NCBI RefSeq assembly: GCF_029168945.1
Contig: NC_083602.1
Coordinates: forward strand, 48,793,442 to 48,857,441
DNA: 64,000 nucleotides
DNA from: Cannabis sativa
Taxonomy: Eukaryota > Streptophyta > Magnoliopsida > Rosales > Cannabaceae
Reading direction: 5' to 3'
Shown here: one piece after another, positions 38,042-50,919 of the stretch
Layout: every line of letters begins with the position of its first letter
Position numbering within the stretch: the first letter of the stretch is position 1
Program-made: the position numbers and the translations under genes
The notes under the pieces: generated by a model
The model's input: the letters and a program-made list of their open reading frames with translations, nothing else
Databases searched by the model: none
Told to the model about the DNA's origin: nothing

Positions 38042-40894
38042 ATGGCGTCTCTTGCCCTAACCACCGCGCCTTGTTCTTCTCCCCTAATCTCTCTCAGATC
38101 CCGCCTTCCGCCGCCCAAATCCTCCGTAATCAGTGACGGAAACCGATGCGCCTACCGGCCTATCATCACTCCGTTGAGAATCTCCGACCGCTCCGGCCTC
38201 GGGAATCTCCGACCGCTCATTTCGTCGAATAGTTTATTTAAAGTCGCGAAGTCCGGTAGCATATTCACCGTTAAGGCATCAGCACCGGGGTCAGCCACTT
38301 CTCCAGTGGTTCCGGCAACTCAGAAGCCATGGCAGGGAGCGGCGATAAAGCCTCTTTTGGCTTCGATTGCGACGGGAATCATTCTTTGGTTCGTCCCGGT
38401 TCCTTCTGGGGTTACCCAAAACGCTTGGCAGCTTCTTTCCATTTTCTTGGCCACGATCGTAGGAATCATTACTCAGCCTCTGCCGCTCGGTGCCGTGGCT
38501 CTGTTGGGATTGGGAGCTTGTGTACTCACAAAAACCCTAACCTTCGCGGCTGCGTTCTCGGGATTCGGGGATCCGATTCCGTGGTTGATCGCACTCGCAT
38601 TTTTCTTCGCCAGAGGGTTTATCAAGACCGGTCTAGGTAACAGAATCGCTTACCAATTCGTCTCCCTGTTCGGTAGCTCGTCGCTGGGGTTGGGTTACAG
38701 TTTGGTGTTCAGTGAGGCGCTCTTAGCGCCGGCCATACCATCTGTTTCGGCAAGAGCGGGAGGGATTTTCTTGCCTCTGGTGAAGTCTTTGTGCGTTGCA
38801 TGTGGTAGCAATGTCGGAGATGGGACGGAGCACAAATTGGGATCCTGGTTGATGCTTACTTGCTTTCAGACTTCGGTGATTTCTTCAGCGATGTTCTTGA
38901 CGGCAATGGCAGCTAATCCGCTTAGTGCCACTCTGACTTTTAATACGATTCAGAAGACAATTGGGTGGACTGATTGGGCCAAGGCTGCCATTGTTCCTGG
39001 ATTGGTGTCTTTGATCGTAGTCCCTTTCCTTTTGTATCTGATTTACCCGCCAACTGTGAAGTCCAGTCCTGATGCACCTAAGCTTGCAAAGGAAAAGTTG
39101 GAAAAGATGGGGCCAATGAGCACTAACGAGATTGTTATGTCCGGGACTCTGCTTCTTACGGTAAAGCCCTTCTCTTGATCTACTAATTCATTTATTTCAT
39201 AAACTAGATTAGGTTTTTCATTATGTTACTCATTGCATTCACTTCATGAATTTGCGTGTCTTCTTAAGCTCTTTGATTATGTTAAAATTAAAATTTAAAT
39301 ACTGGACTGATGTGGGTTTGAACTTTTTTAACTGGAGACCTTGAATGGTGCAATTTATTTATTTATTTTTTTTTAAAAAAAATAAAATGTAGCATAGTGT
39401 GAATAAGTAGACTGTAAAGCAGATTCTCAGTAAGTATATTATTCATTTGCTTAAATTTTTTTTTTTTTGAAAGGAATTTGCTTAAATTTATAGGCGAAAA
39501 AATACTTATATTGTTCTAAGCACTGGACTTTTGGGGCATTCATTTTTTATCTGTTTTAGTATTTACTTTAATCTTGGTTTAAAATGTGAATTATACCATG
39601 TGTTCCTCCAAATGACTTTTGCAGCTCGGATTTTTATTCAATTGTATAATACTTTATGCCACAAACCAGTTTAGTTTGACAAATTTTGTGGTGCAAATAC
39701 ACTATGTGAATATGGATAATGGATGATAGATCAATGTTTCTTGTCAAACATCTACATGTTGTGTACAATAATGGGCTCGTTTTGTTTTTATATACAGGTT
39801 GGACTTTGGATTTTTGGAGGGATGTTGAACGTGGATGCTGTGACTGCTGCTATTGTTGGATTATCTATCCTTCTTGTGAGTGGAGTTGTGACATGGAAGG
39901 AGTGCTTAGGTGAATCGGTTGCCTGGGATACCCTAACTTGGTTTGCTGCACTAATTGCAATGGCTGGTTATCTTAACAAATATGGTCTTATCGCCTGGTT
40001 TAGCCAAACTGTTGTCAAGGTTTGTACTTACTTTCCCTTACTAATTTTCTTCGTGGGGACTTTTTTTGACAATGATGTCATCAATGCCGAATTATCATCG
40101 CTTGACATGGCTTCATCATACGATTTCATATGTGATACGTTATTGCAGAGCATGCTATTTATTTATTTTGTCTTTTTCTAACATACTAATATCGGCACTT
40201 CTGATCTGGCAATTAGAAGTTGTCCATTGGCTTTTCTTTTTCTTCCTGTGAACTTAAATTATTAAATAGATAGATAGAGTTACATGAATATTGTCTTGGA
40301 AATTACAATTACGAGGAGCATGATTTTTGGGTGTTTCAGTAAAAATATATTTGATTGAATTTTGGGTCAATAGTTGTCAAGCTCATTTGCAATGTATAAG
40401 ATAAACAGTGTTTTTCGTTTAAGCTAAAGTCTAGAGTAGAAAGACTATAGGGCATTGATGAATGAGCACATATTATTATGTATTTGCTAATAACTTCCAA
40501 TAGTAACCATTCTATTATTGCCGTTTCACAGTTTGTTGGCGGACTGGGTCTTTCGTGGCAATTATCCTTTGGAATTCTAGTCCTCCTATATTTCTACTCT
40601 CATTACTTCTTTGCAAGTGGAGCTGCTCACATCGGTGCAATGTTCACGGCATTCTTATCGGTGGCTAGCGCTCTGGGGACTCCTCCCTACTTTGGGGCAA
40701 TGGTATTGGCATTCCTATCAAACCTCATGGGTGGTCTGACCCATTATGGCATCGGATCAGCGCCTGTGTTCTATGGTGCTAACTATGTTCCACTAGGTAA
40801 GTGGTGGGGATATGGATTCCTAATATCTGTTGTTAATATCATTATTTGGTTGGGAATTGGAGGAGTTTGGTGGAAGTTTATTGGCTTGTGGTAG
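38042..40894 (+). CDS. DIT1: Plastidic 2-oxoglutarate/malate translocator, dicarboxylate transporter 1
   Basis: Exons are 38042-39160, 39798-40019 and 40532-40894, encoding 567 residues. Both introns (637 and 512 bp) fall between codons and follow GT-AG (donors GTAAAG and GTTTGT; acceptors ATACAG and TTCACAG). Members of this DASS-type family in spinach and Arabidopsis are about 555-570 aa, so the length is normal. Residues 1 to about 80 are Ser/Arg/Pro-rich without acidic runs, a typical chloroplast transit peptide ending near VKASAPG. Then come about a dozen membrane helices with family motifs such as FSGFGDPIPW, GSNVGDGTEHKLG, WDTLTWFAALIAMAGYL, SHYFFASGAAHIGAM and GLTHYGIGSAPVFYG. It exchanges stromal malate for cytosolic 2-oxoglutarate across the inner envelope, supplying carbon skeletons for ammonia assimilation and photorespiration. 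The ATG at 38042 (CTCAATGGCG) is preferred to an in-frame ATG seven codons upstream. No disabling change is seen. Confidence 0.95.
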
Positions 40895-41293
40895 GGGATT
40901 TCATAATTCGACGACCCTCCAGAACAGATAGCACCATTTTAAGTCCTGACTTTTCTGATTTTCAGGATGCTAGTTTTCCTTTCTATTCTTTGCTTAGATA
41001 TAAAGTATTATTTATTTATTTTTTCTCTTTTGGGTATACAAAATGTTGTTATTCAAGGAAATGGAGAGATGGTAGAGATCTTATTTGAAGTTTTGACTAG
41101 GCTTTGCTTAACAGCTGCCAGCAATTTTATGGCATATAATAAATAAAGTGTTATCATATTCTCATTCTTCTGCATCCATTTTTCCCCTTTTATTTTGATG
41201 TATAAACTAACAATAAAGGGATTCAATTGTACACGTGATATTGAAAATAATTATTAAAATAACGATGCCATTATAATTGGCTAACATGCCAAG
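40895..41293 (+). terminator. DiT1 3' UTR and polyadenylation signals
   Basis: Overlapping AATAAA hexamers lie at 41138-41147, about 245 bp after the stop codon, in a T-rich region suited to cleavage. Nothing else is supported here before the hAT-like element. Confidence 0.6.
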
Positions 41294-42002
41294 TAGGAAT
41301 GTTCATTGAATGAATTTGGATCAACTATTCAATCTAATTATTTATTGGGAATTTGATTTTATCATTCGATCCAATTTAATTAGATAGAGTAATCTGATTT
41401 GATCCTATGAATGTATTACTTGGATCGGTTCCAACCATTAGATGCATTAACCGGTCTTCTATTGGATTGGATTTGATCCATCCAATATATTTTAGATACC
41501 ATTTAAGTTGATTTCATTAAAAAGAAAAAAAATATAATAAAAAAAAAAACATAATTTAAAATTTAATAATCCAACATATATAATAAATATTAGTTTAGCT
41601 CAACCTAATTCTTATGATGCTATAATAAAATTGCCAAAAAAATAAAATTTATTCAATAAGCATTGACAATTTTATTAGCGTTTAGGAAGATGAGAGTTAA
41701 TATTTTAAATCTATTTTTTTTTCTTTAATCTTATGTGTTAAATATATATTAAATCAATTAACATATTTTTTAAATAAAATATACTAAATATATAAAATTA
41801 TAAATGTATTTTAAAAAATATATAAATATAGATAATTATTGGATGATAATTAGATCGGTTCGGTTCAGTTATCCATTGAATCAGATGTCCCATCCAACAA
41901 TCGATCTGCTCCAATTATGATTGAATATCCGATTCTATTGAATCGGTTGGGATCGGATCAGTCGATTGTAATTGGATCGGATGACTTTTTTGCACACCCC
42001 TA
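41294..42002. mobile_element. hAT-like nonautonomous element, 709 bp
   Basis: The left end TAGGAATGTTCA and the right end TGCACACCCCTA are imperfect inverted repeats of the hAT-type TAGGGGTGTNCA pattern. Flanks ATGCCAAG (41286-41293) and ATGCAACG (42003-42010) match at six of eight bases, consistent with an old 8-bp duplication. The interior is rich in GGATCGG/ATTGGAT words and has no open frame. Confidence 0.6.
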
Positions 42003-42612
42003 ATGCAACGCAAGAGAGTACCGCTATCCCAAATTGAAATAATTCCCTCTCTTAGTCTTATCATCCTTTAGGGTCCCCTACGTACGATTGTTATGAAGGA
42101 GCTTTCTTCTTGGAAGAATCATAGAGAATTGGCTATAATTGCTCTATAATGCTTAAACTCCTAAACTCTCTCTCACATTCGTCTCTATGGATAACACTGG
42201 AGTATGTGATCTGTTTAAGGATTCTATTCGAGTATCCACCAACAACATTACCTTGACCCTCAACCCTAGAGACGTTGATGAACCACAGGAACCAAACAAC
42301 ATTTTACTGGGAAAAGTTTTGACCAAGCATATAAACTAGACACTGACTATTGGGCCATTTGGAAGGATTTATGCTTTGCATTGAAGTAGCTAGAAAATAT
42401 GGGACCACCGCATGTAATGGATGCGTGTCTCCAAAATGTGTAACCTTGAAAAGTAAATTTCTAGACTAACCATTTGGCAAAAAGGTGTGTGAGGTGCGCA
42501 CACTACCATGTCCTGGCAAGGAGACAAGGTCTGATCCTGTGTAAGAAAAAATTATAATCGTCGCTAGGAAATCCAGGTTTATGTCCAAGGTAGACGTCCG
42601 TGATCCTTTTAG
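42003..42612 (+). other. Unassigned segment, possible LINE ORF1 start
   Basis: A frame from ATG 42192 reads CDLFKDSIRVSTNNITLTL then ILLGKVLTKH before a stop at about 42340. This recalls the beginning of plant LINE ORF1 proteins (DUF4283 type), but the rest does not continue the match. It could be a decayed LINE or unrelated DNA. Confidence 0.25.
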
Positions 42613-43477
42613 TGTTGGAATTTATTTTACCAAGATCTTAGATCTACTCACAAGTATGTTGTTTAACACCCTAAATATGAACTTCCTAAAACGATAATTA
42701 AACACATATAAAATTAAGAAAACCTTACATTGGTTGCAGCGGAATAATATCTCCTTCCACTCATATCTCTAACCCTTGTATCCTTTCTGTCGCAGAGTAT
42801 TATCAAGATCTGAGCCCGAATGTCCTTCTCTTTGTGTGTGATCCTTCACAGTCTTCCAATCTATGATTGAGGTACCACTTGCTGTGTGTGGGCACTACTC
42901 TATCACTAAGGTTCAAAATTATGAAGAGGAAAAGAGAGAGGTATAGTGTCGGCTATAGAGAGAGAAGTGGAAGGCTCAGTTTTTCTAAAAAAACAATTTT
43001 CTGACAGAAGGCTTGAAAAAATTGTTAAACTTGTTATTTGACTGAGCCATCACTTTCTATTTATAGGCAACTACTAGGTTTAGGTTAGTAATTATTTGGC
43101 ATTAAAATAATGAAAATATCAATTGGAAAAAGCTGCTTAAGTGGCCGGCCATAAGTGTTAATGGGCCTCACTTGGATTTTGCAGTTTTCACAATTTTTAT
43201 TTCTATTTTCTATAAAACGTCAATTTTCCAATTCTAACCATTTAAATGCCAAAACTAATTATTTAATAACTAAAATAGATTATTAAATAATATTGTCATT
43301 TAATTTAATTATTAATTAGATATATAGAGTCTCTTAATTAATAAATAAACCTAGAATCTCTTTTCTTTACAATTTCACCCCTGCTTAGTGAAAATTCACA
43401 AATTAGACATAGTCTAACTTTAGAACTATAATTGATTAATCACAAATCAATTATTGAGTCTTACAAGCAGTATAGTC
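42613..43477 (-). mobile_element. Ty1/copia LTR, partial, oldest layer of the right-hand nest
   Basis: It begins TGTTGGAATTTATTTTACC (the complement of an LTR 3' edge) and matches about 865 bp of the minus LTRs, closest to the B type. It stops at AGTATAGTC, where a plus copia LTR starts. The missing remainder is not in the window. Confidence 0.75.
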
Positions 43478-45397
43478 TGTTGGGTTTTATGCCCTAAATA
43501 AAACTCATTTCATATAATCAGATTTACTTATTAATAAAGATCAGAAATAACATTTTATGTTGCATGGTTCACATGATTTATTTCATGATTATATGTATAT
43601 AATGTATGAATTCTTTTCAAGTCTAGAACATATGAGTTTGTTAAAGATTATAGTGTTGTCAGCACAGTGGAATATAATCTTTAGTATATGTTCAAAAGTT
43701 TATTCCCTGATTTGTCAGAATACTGGATTTAGACTGACATGGTATAATCAGCGATAGGTATTCTTACCCCTTGGAAAAGTGTTATGTCCTTTCCAGGACA
43801 TTGGCAAAGTTTACCAGTATCGGATGTATGGAGTATACATCGGAAGGGACCGATATTGAACTTTGATTAGATATATTAAAATTTACCGTAATATCTATTC
43901 AATTCTATATCACCTGTTGATCCTAGATCAAATGATCTTAATCCTGATATGGTTAGATTCAATCTTAAGAGTATTACTCGTGTTCTTTGATTTGTTAGTT
44001 AAGCCTTCTTTTGGGTCAGGGTGATACGAACATTTTGGGAACACGGTAGTGCAATTGAGTGGGAGCGCTAACATAAATAAGGAATCTATAGCTTCTATTT
44101 AGCAAATAGAAGTAAAGGATGATTTCCTTTGAGCTTAACCAAACGAATATATATGGTGGAGATCTCATTTCACTTAGCTGAAATATCATTGATACAGGGT
44201 TAAGTGTTTTAAGGATAAAATACATTGAAGGTGTAGCGGTAACAGTAGTGCCTTTTCAATGTAGATCATCTATATAGAGGATCATTGATCACATTAGGGT
44301 TATAACAATGGATAACTAATGACGTGTCTATATCATGGAACATATAGAGCGTTCTATATGACTGAGAGTGCAATTCCAAGTTCTAAGTGTGGATTCAATG
44401 AGGAATTAATAAGTTAGGGAATTTACTTGGTAAATTCGGTTCGACTTATTGGAAGCTCGGTTATATAGACCCATGGTCCCCATACTAGTTGAGACCATAC
44501 TGCTTGTAAGACTCAATTAATTGATTTTAATTAATCAATTATAATTCTAAAAGTTAGACTATGTCTACTTTTTGAATTCTCACAGTTTAAGGATGAAATC
44601 GTAAAGAAAAGGGTTTCTAGGTTTAATTATTAATTGAGAGACTTTGCATGTCTAATTAATAATTATTTTAAATGACAATATTATTTAATAATCTATTTTA
44701 GTTATTAAATAATTAGTTTTGGCATTTAATTGATTAGAATTGGAAAAATGGCATTTTTGGAGAAATAGAAATAAAATTGAGGAAACTGCAAAATCCAAGT
44801 GAGGCCCATTTCCCTCTATGGCCGGCCACTCTCTTTGCTTGTTTCCCAATTATTATTTTCAATTTTAATTGCCATGTAATTGCTAATCAAAGCCTAGCAA
44901 AAATAGGAAAGTGGTGGATCACACTAAATAAGGCAGTTAATCAATTACACAGTAAAAGAGAAAACTGTTTTATTTGGAAAGTTGTGCTCTCCCTTTTCCC
45001 TATATAAAGCAACCCTTGTTCTCTTCTCTTGTATGCTTATGTAAGCTTAAGACCACGAAATTAAGAGAGAAAAAGAGAGAAAATTTCGAAATCCTTGTGA
45101 GATGAGTAGTGCCCACACACATCAAGTGGTATCTCAATCATAGTATGTAAGACTATGGAAATTCTGCATCAAAGAAGGAGAAAAGAAGATCCAGGTTCAG
45201 ATCTTGGTGATGCTCTGCTACAGAAAGGAATCAAGGGCTAGAGATCTGAACGGAAGGAGTCATAATATTCCGCTGCATCCACTGTAAGGTTTTCTAACTT
45301 TATATGTGTTTATTTTCATTGTTTTAGAATTTATATTATGTTGTTAATCCAACATACTTGTTAGTAAATCTAGTTCCTGGTAAAATAATTTCCAACA
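43478..45397 (+). mobile_element. Ty1/copia 5' LTR (element P2), complete
   Basis: It is 1920 bp, from TGTTGGGTTTTATGCCC to TTTCCAACA. A TATA-like CCTATATAAAGC lies near 45000. It is the best complete plus-strand copy and a useful reference for the broken ones. Confidence 0.85.
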
Positions 45398-45399
45398 AC

Positions 45400-45412
45400 T
45401 GGTATCAGAGCC
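45400..45412 (+). promoter_or_regulatory. tRNA-iMet primer-binding site of element P2
   Basis: TGGTATCAGAGCC, two bases after the LTR end, canonical. Confidence 0.85.
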
Positions 45413-45831
45413 ATGGTAATGATTTAATTTTATGTAGTATGAATTAAAACGATGACTGATATGTTTCTGTGTTGATTTGGATGGTTTCATGTTGGTTTAT
45501 GTGTTTTTTTGATGAATGTTGATGTTGTACAGTTTCGTTTTCCATGAAAAATATTTTTTCGATTTTTAAAAGTATTTTATTTGGATTCCTTGTGAAAAAT
45601 TAAGCAATTTTGTTTTTTACAGAACTTGATTCCGATAAAAATTGAGAAAGTTATGAATTTTGGAAAATTGGAATTTCGGGTATGCATGGGTGATCAATCG
45701 TTGTGCACCAAGCACTCAGGATGCGCGCGCGTGAGCCTGGCCCAGCACCCTGCTGATCCGCCCATGACGACGCTGCATCCGCCGAGTTTTGCCACACATC
45801 CCACCCTGCATCGTCCACCTCCGCGCGCGTA

Positions 45832-45851
45832 GGAGGCTGCGTGCAGCCTCC
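45832..45851. repeat. 20-bp near-palindrome in copia leader (P2)
   Basis: GGAGGCTGC and GCAGCCTCC are perfect nine-base arms around a central GT, about 430 bp after the primer site. It is the counterpart of 9174-9189 and 30359-30374. Confidence 0.75.
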
Positions 45852-47134
45852 TGGGCTGATTTCCCAAAATTGCGATTTTTTTGAATTTTTTCATGGGATT
45901 GTTTCCCAAAAATTCATTTTCCTTCTTTAAATATTTCTAAATTGAAATGTTTCCAATTTTAAATATTTTTAATTTGGAATTTTTCTAATTTTTAAATATT
46001 TCTATTTTGGAATGTTTCCAATTTTAAATATTTCCTATTATGGTCAGATTTAAAAATTTGTTAAGTTCTTTAATATTTATTTATTATTTAATTATAAGAT
46101 TAGATATTTTGATATTTAAGATATTTTAAATTAAAAGATAACTTTGTCTTTTTATTTAAAATATTATATTAAAATTATCTTATATGGCAAATTAAATAAT
46201 TAATAAATTTGAAATTAACATAGATATTTTTATAGATATACTTACCATAATGTTGTTCAAATTCAAAAATTTATTATTTTGTTAAATATTTAATTATTTA
46301 TAAATTATAAGTTTAAAAATGATATTTTTTCTATATATATATATCATTTTTTTCCTTATTAGAAATTTATAAATCATATCTTAAATATTTAAATAACATA
46401 GATATTTTTGTAGAGATTTGAATATTGCTTAATTTGAGATATTTTGACATATAATTATGGTAATTATTATTCATTTATTATTTTATTCCTAAAATAATAA
46501 TTATCTAACCAAATCTATTTTAAAATTGGTTTATTTTATTAAATTATAAGATCTGAAAGTGATATTGAAGTTTCTTTCTTTTCAAATCATTAATCTTATT
46601 AGATATTTAATTTAATTTGATTCAAATAAACCTAGATATTTTAAAATTAGTTCCTTTATTTGGTTAGTTTAAGAATAATAATTTAATTATATTAATATCT
46701 TAATTCACATCTGTTACATGGGCAATGTTTGTTTATTTATATTGTTTATTCAAAACTTTTTTAACAAACCTATTATTTATCTGATCTAAATTGCTATGAT
46801 TAACTTGTTGACAGATCCTATGATCTGATTTTAATCATAGTCCGATTGACGATAGATCTTATAAATAATTTGTAACAGGTAAATTTTGTACTTCTTTCAT
46901 CTGTGTAAACCTAGTAACATGATAGGGCCCATTCAAATAATTTGACCTCTGTGAGCCTATATGTTTGCTTTTGGGCTTAGATGCATATAGGAAGCCCATT
47001 TAAGTTTTTACTAAGTAAATGGACTAGGTTGCTAAAATAAATTTTGACATAAAGAAATTTATTTAGGTCCAATTAGATTTGGGCTTATTCAATGAATAAC
47101 AATTATTTATTTAAAGGTTAAATTCCTCTCTTTT

Positions 47135-47225
47135 GGGCCTTGTGTGAGAGTTGGGGGCATAGAAGTGGGTACGACATACTGAACCCAGCTCTCCCTCACA
47201 TGAACTATCCCAATTGTGAAGGCCC
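47135..47225 (+). repeat. Conserved GGGCCTT/AAGGCCC block, fourth copy
   Basis: 91 bp, same ends and core as the other copies. Confidence 0.7.
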
Positions 47226-48569
47226 ATTTGCCTTATTTAAATAATTGTATTAGGTTAATTATATTAGTCTAACCTAATTAAAATTGAATTAGCAACATAA
47301 TTAACTTTTAAAATATATGAAATTTATTTTTCATGTAATATTTTAAAGTTAATTTTAGAAAAACACTTAGTTAATGATATATTCTAGATAGTTATTTCTA
47401 GTACTAATTATTATTTCTAATATTAAATAGGAAAATATCATAGATTGTGAAATTAATTGTTTCCTAATTAATTTTGGTACAATCTAAGTTTAGTATATTT
47501 TCCTAGTATTAAACTAGAATTAATAATTAAGTTTTCTCTTTACTTAATTATTTATTTCTTGAATTTAATACATTTAATTAAATTGAAAATTTCAATATCT
47601 AAGTTGATTTTCATCATGATACTTTGATATTGTTATTTTAATGTTATTTAATTAAAGTTGAAAATTATTTTAAGTTTGGAATCTTATTTCAGAATAACTT
47701 AAGTTTGAATAATTTTCAAAATATATTTTATTTTATTTTATTAATTATTTCCCAAAATTTCGAAATTACATTTCTTTAATTTAGAAATTTCGAATTTTAT
47801 TTGAAAAATAGATTAAAGTTGAAAATTATTTATTTAATTTTGGACCAACTTAAATCAATTTTTTTTAATGATTAATTAAAATAAATGAACTAAAATATAT
47901 TTTAATTAGAAATTGAATTAATTAGTCCATGAAAGTCTAGATGGTTATCATCTGTTTTGCTTGAAGTATTTTTCTAGTGATATTTAATTAAATAGAAAAT
48001 TAATATTTAAGTTGATTCTTTATCATGATACTTAAATATTTGAAATTTTTCTTAGATATTTAATTAAATAGGGAAATTATATTTTTTGTTGAAAATTAAT
48101 TTTTATTAATTTTGGGCCAACATAAAATTAGAGTAATTTTCCAAGATTTATTTTTATTTTATTTTAAAGCATTTCGAAAATGCAATATATATTTATAGAA
48201 AATTAAATTTGAGTTGTAAATTAATTTTGAAACAACTTAAATTGAATAATTTTCTAAATATTTATGGAAATTATTACTAAGATGGAAATAATTCACGTTA
48301 TTTTCATATCGATCTAAGTATAATTTATAAATATTAAATTAAAATTTATATTTAGAATTTTTCATTCTAAATTGGAAATTTTAATTAAATAAATATATAT
48401 TTAAAATAAATTGATTAAAATAAACATTAGAAGAAAATACAATCCTTTGTTAATCCTCCCTAATGGAGGAACGTTTATTAGCAAGTTAGCACCGTTTAAT
48501 CTCGAAAGATAAGTAATCTTGTAAGTTTTTTATATAGTTTATGATCACCCTAATGGTGGCGACTGTATA

Positions 48570-50918
48570 TGTAACACCCTAACTAGCATAGGCGTATTAC
48601 GTGATTTTTAAACATATTGTGCAGCTCGTTGCTAATTAACGAGGTTTATGGAAATCGTGATTAATTAAAATTTTTGCTTTTAAATTAAACTTATAAAATA
48701 TTTATACCAAAATACTCGGGATCCCGATTACAAAACACTTTACAAAAGTTTACTGACTAATCAAAATACTTGTCGCCTAGCGACTAATTACAAAATAGTC
48801 TTGCTGTCCCGAGGATCGTACGCTCCAGGCCTAACCGCCCCGACATGTACAATCTTCACCGGCTCGCTCGCATGGTCCTTCAGCTTTAGCCTTGCCCTTA
48901 CCTACACATAAACAAAGCATTGTGAGTTGACACACTCAGTAACAAAAGCATAATCAAATATCATACATAAATCCCAGGTTATGATCAGACGCCCATACCA
49001 CTGACCATAACCCTAACTGCCGTGTCCCACACGATACTGAGTCCTGAACGTTCATAAGACGGTACTATTGACAAGTAACAGCCTATACTCGGTACACTTG
49101 TCATACTCCAGCTGCTAGTCATACTCTAGCCTGTACCGATGTGTTACAGTATCAGCCTATACTCGGCACACTGGTCATACTCCAGTTGCTAGTCATACTC
49201 TAGCCTGTGCCGATGTGATACGTCAAATAGTACAGAACCACCAACCCTAGTATCGGCCTATACTCGGTACACTGGTCATACTCCAGCTGATAGTCCTACT
49301 CTAGCCTGTACCGATGTGATACAGTGTCAGCCTATACTCGGTACACTGGTCATACTCCAGCTGCTAGTCATACTCTAGCCTGTACCGATGTGACACAGTC
49401 GGATGGTTCGAAGCCAACATACATATCTAATGTAATCTAACAGGCTTCCTACATGCACGCTAAAAATGTAACATATATGCATACTGTTATACTAATCTTA
49501 CCTCAATTCCGAATTCAAGGGTGCCGATCAACCTGACTGGAACGAACTGTGCGGCGGTTTACAGGCTCCTACACCATAACAATCACAACACTAATAAGTG
49601 ATACGCTAAATCACTTCCTGGGGACTTAAACTAGAAACTAAAAGTTTCCCTATCGATAAAAAGCATGGCAATACCCCAAATAATATAAAAACGAGAAAAT
49701 CTAGGGTCCCTGAAAATTTCCCAACCGGCAGACCGGTTGCACAACCGGAATTCCGGTTCTGGAAATTCCTGAACCCCATCCGGAATTCCGGATGCACAAC
49801 CGGAATTCCGGTTCCTCGCAGGAAACCTTCAAAAATTCATAATTCATTCAATTCAAACCCAACTTAAACCAAACCTTCCAGACCTGTTCTAAATACCCCA
49901 AAGAACAATACTAAAGCATCAAAACAGTCTATAACACACAGATACCAAAAATGCCATTAAAGCTCCAAGCTTTGAGTTCAAAACTCAAACTTGGTTAAAC
50001 AACCCTATCATGCATCAAACCTTGAATAAAATTACATATTCATGCATATAAAAATTGCAGAAACTTAACTCAAACACAATCAAACTTTACAGCAGCTATT
50101 TTCACATTTTCACTTTGAAAAACCATAGTTTTGAGTATAAAAATTCTAAGCTTGAATCAAGGCAACTAACATGCATCAAACTAGCTCTAATCTACTCAAA
50201 TAATCATGCTTAAACCTTTGCAAACAACAACAAAATCACAACAACAACAACCTAAACTAAGCATGCAAACCATAAAATTCTTCCAAAATTTCCAAGAAAC
50301 AAGAAAAGAAGCTGGAGCAAGGTTTACCTCCACTAGAATTACTTTGATCTTGCTTAAAATAAATTGAATCAAGCAAGAAAACCCAGCCCTAGCAGCTCCC
50401 AAGCTTGGCCGAAAAGAGAGAGAGAGAGCTTTTGAAATTTCTAATTTTCTAAGTTTTTGAAATCTTTGAATAATGAGAGTGAAATGCAATTACAACCTTT
50501 ACTTCAGCCAACAAATAACATCAATTAACATTTAATTTCAAATTTCTAAGTCCACTAAAGGACAAAACATAAATGGGGCAAAATGACCATTTTGCCCCTT
50601 CACACTAAAATAGCATAAAGAGCACTAAAGGGGTATTTTTGGAAAATTATAAATTCCCGGCCAATCCTGACATTCCCAATGTCTTATAAACCGTCCCACA
50701 ATACTAACATACTAAGTTATGATTTTACTGAGCCAAACACCGAGTTCCATGTTATCGGGCACCGGAAATGCAAAATTATGAAAATCACTAAATGACATAA
50801 AATGCATTTCAGAATTCCATAATAACAGCATAATAATTATTTAAATAGCTATAAATAATTTTCCATAATTAAACATGATTAACTGCTAATTTCCAAATTA
50901 AACTAAGCGGTCTTTACA
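48570..50918 (-). mobile_element. 3' LTR of Tekay-type element E1
   Basis: It is 2349 bp, bounded by TGTAACACCC and TCTTTACA. The polypurine tract AAGGGGGGAATAGT lies just beside it on the minus strand and overlaps the pol stop codon. It is longer than the other Tekay LTRs because it has four rather than two copies of a subrepeat. The left flank is GTATA. Confidence 0.85.
49079..49394. repeat. Four-copy subrepeat in the E1 LTR
   Basis: Units carry (C/A)GCCTATACTCGG, CACTGGTCATACTCCAG, CTAGTCATACTCTAGCCTG and ACCGATGTG in order. One unit is followed by an extra piece shared with other LTRs (GAACCACCAACC). Other Tekay LTRs in the window have two units. Confidence 0.8.
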
Positions 50919-50919
50919 A

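Larger units (their letters stand above)
45398..48569 (+). mobile_element. Copia leader and internal region of element P2
   Basis: It follows the primer site. It contains a GC-rich island at 45690-45855, AT-rich leader and the conserved block at 47135-47225, and ends at GGTGGCGACTGTATA where Tekay element E1 is inserted. No coding frame is supported; pol, if any, would lie beyond E1 and outside the window. Confidence 0.75.

Noticed and set aside
38329..38640. Second frame of 103 codons within DiT1 exon 1
   Set aside because: It overlaps the well-supported transporter frame and resembles no protein.
44777..45007. 76-codon plus frame inside LTR 43478-45397
   Set aside because: It lies in the promoter-proximal part of a copia LTR, is not open in sister LTRs and matches nothing recognisable.
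49079..49394. Regular repeats that could suggest a CRISPR-like array
   Set aside because: The repeats are tandem LTR subrepeats with conserved, not variable, content between cores, in a plant retrotransposon.
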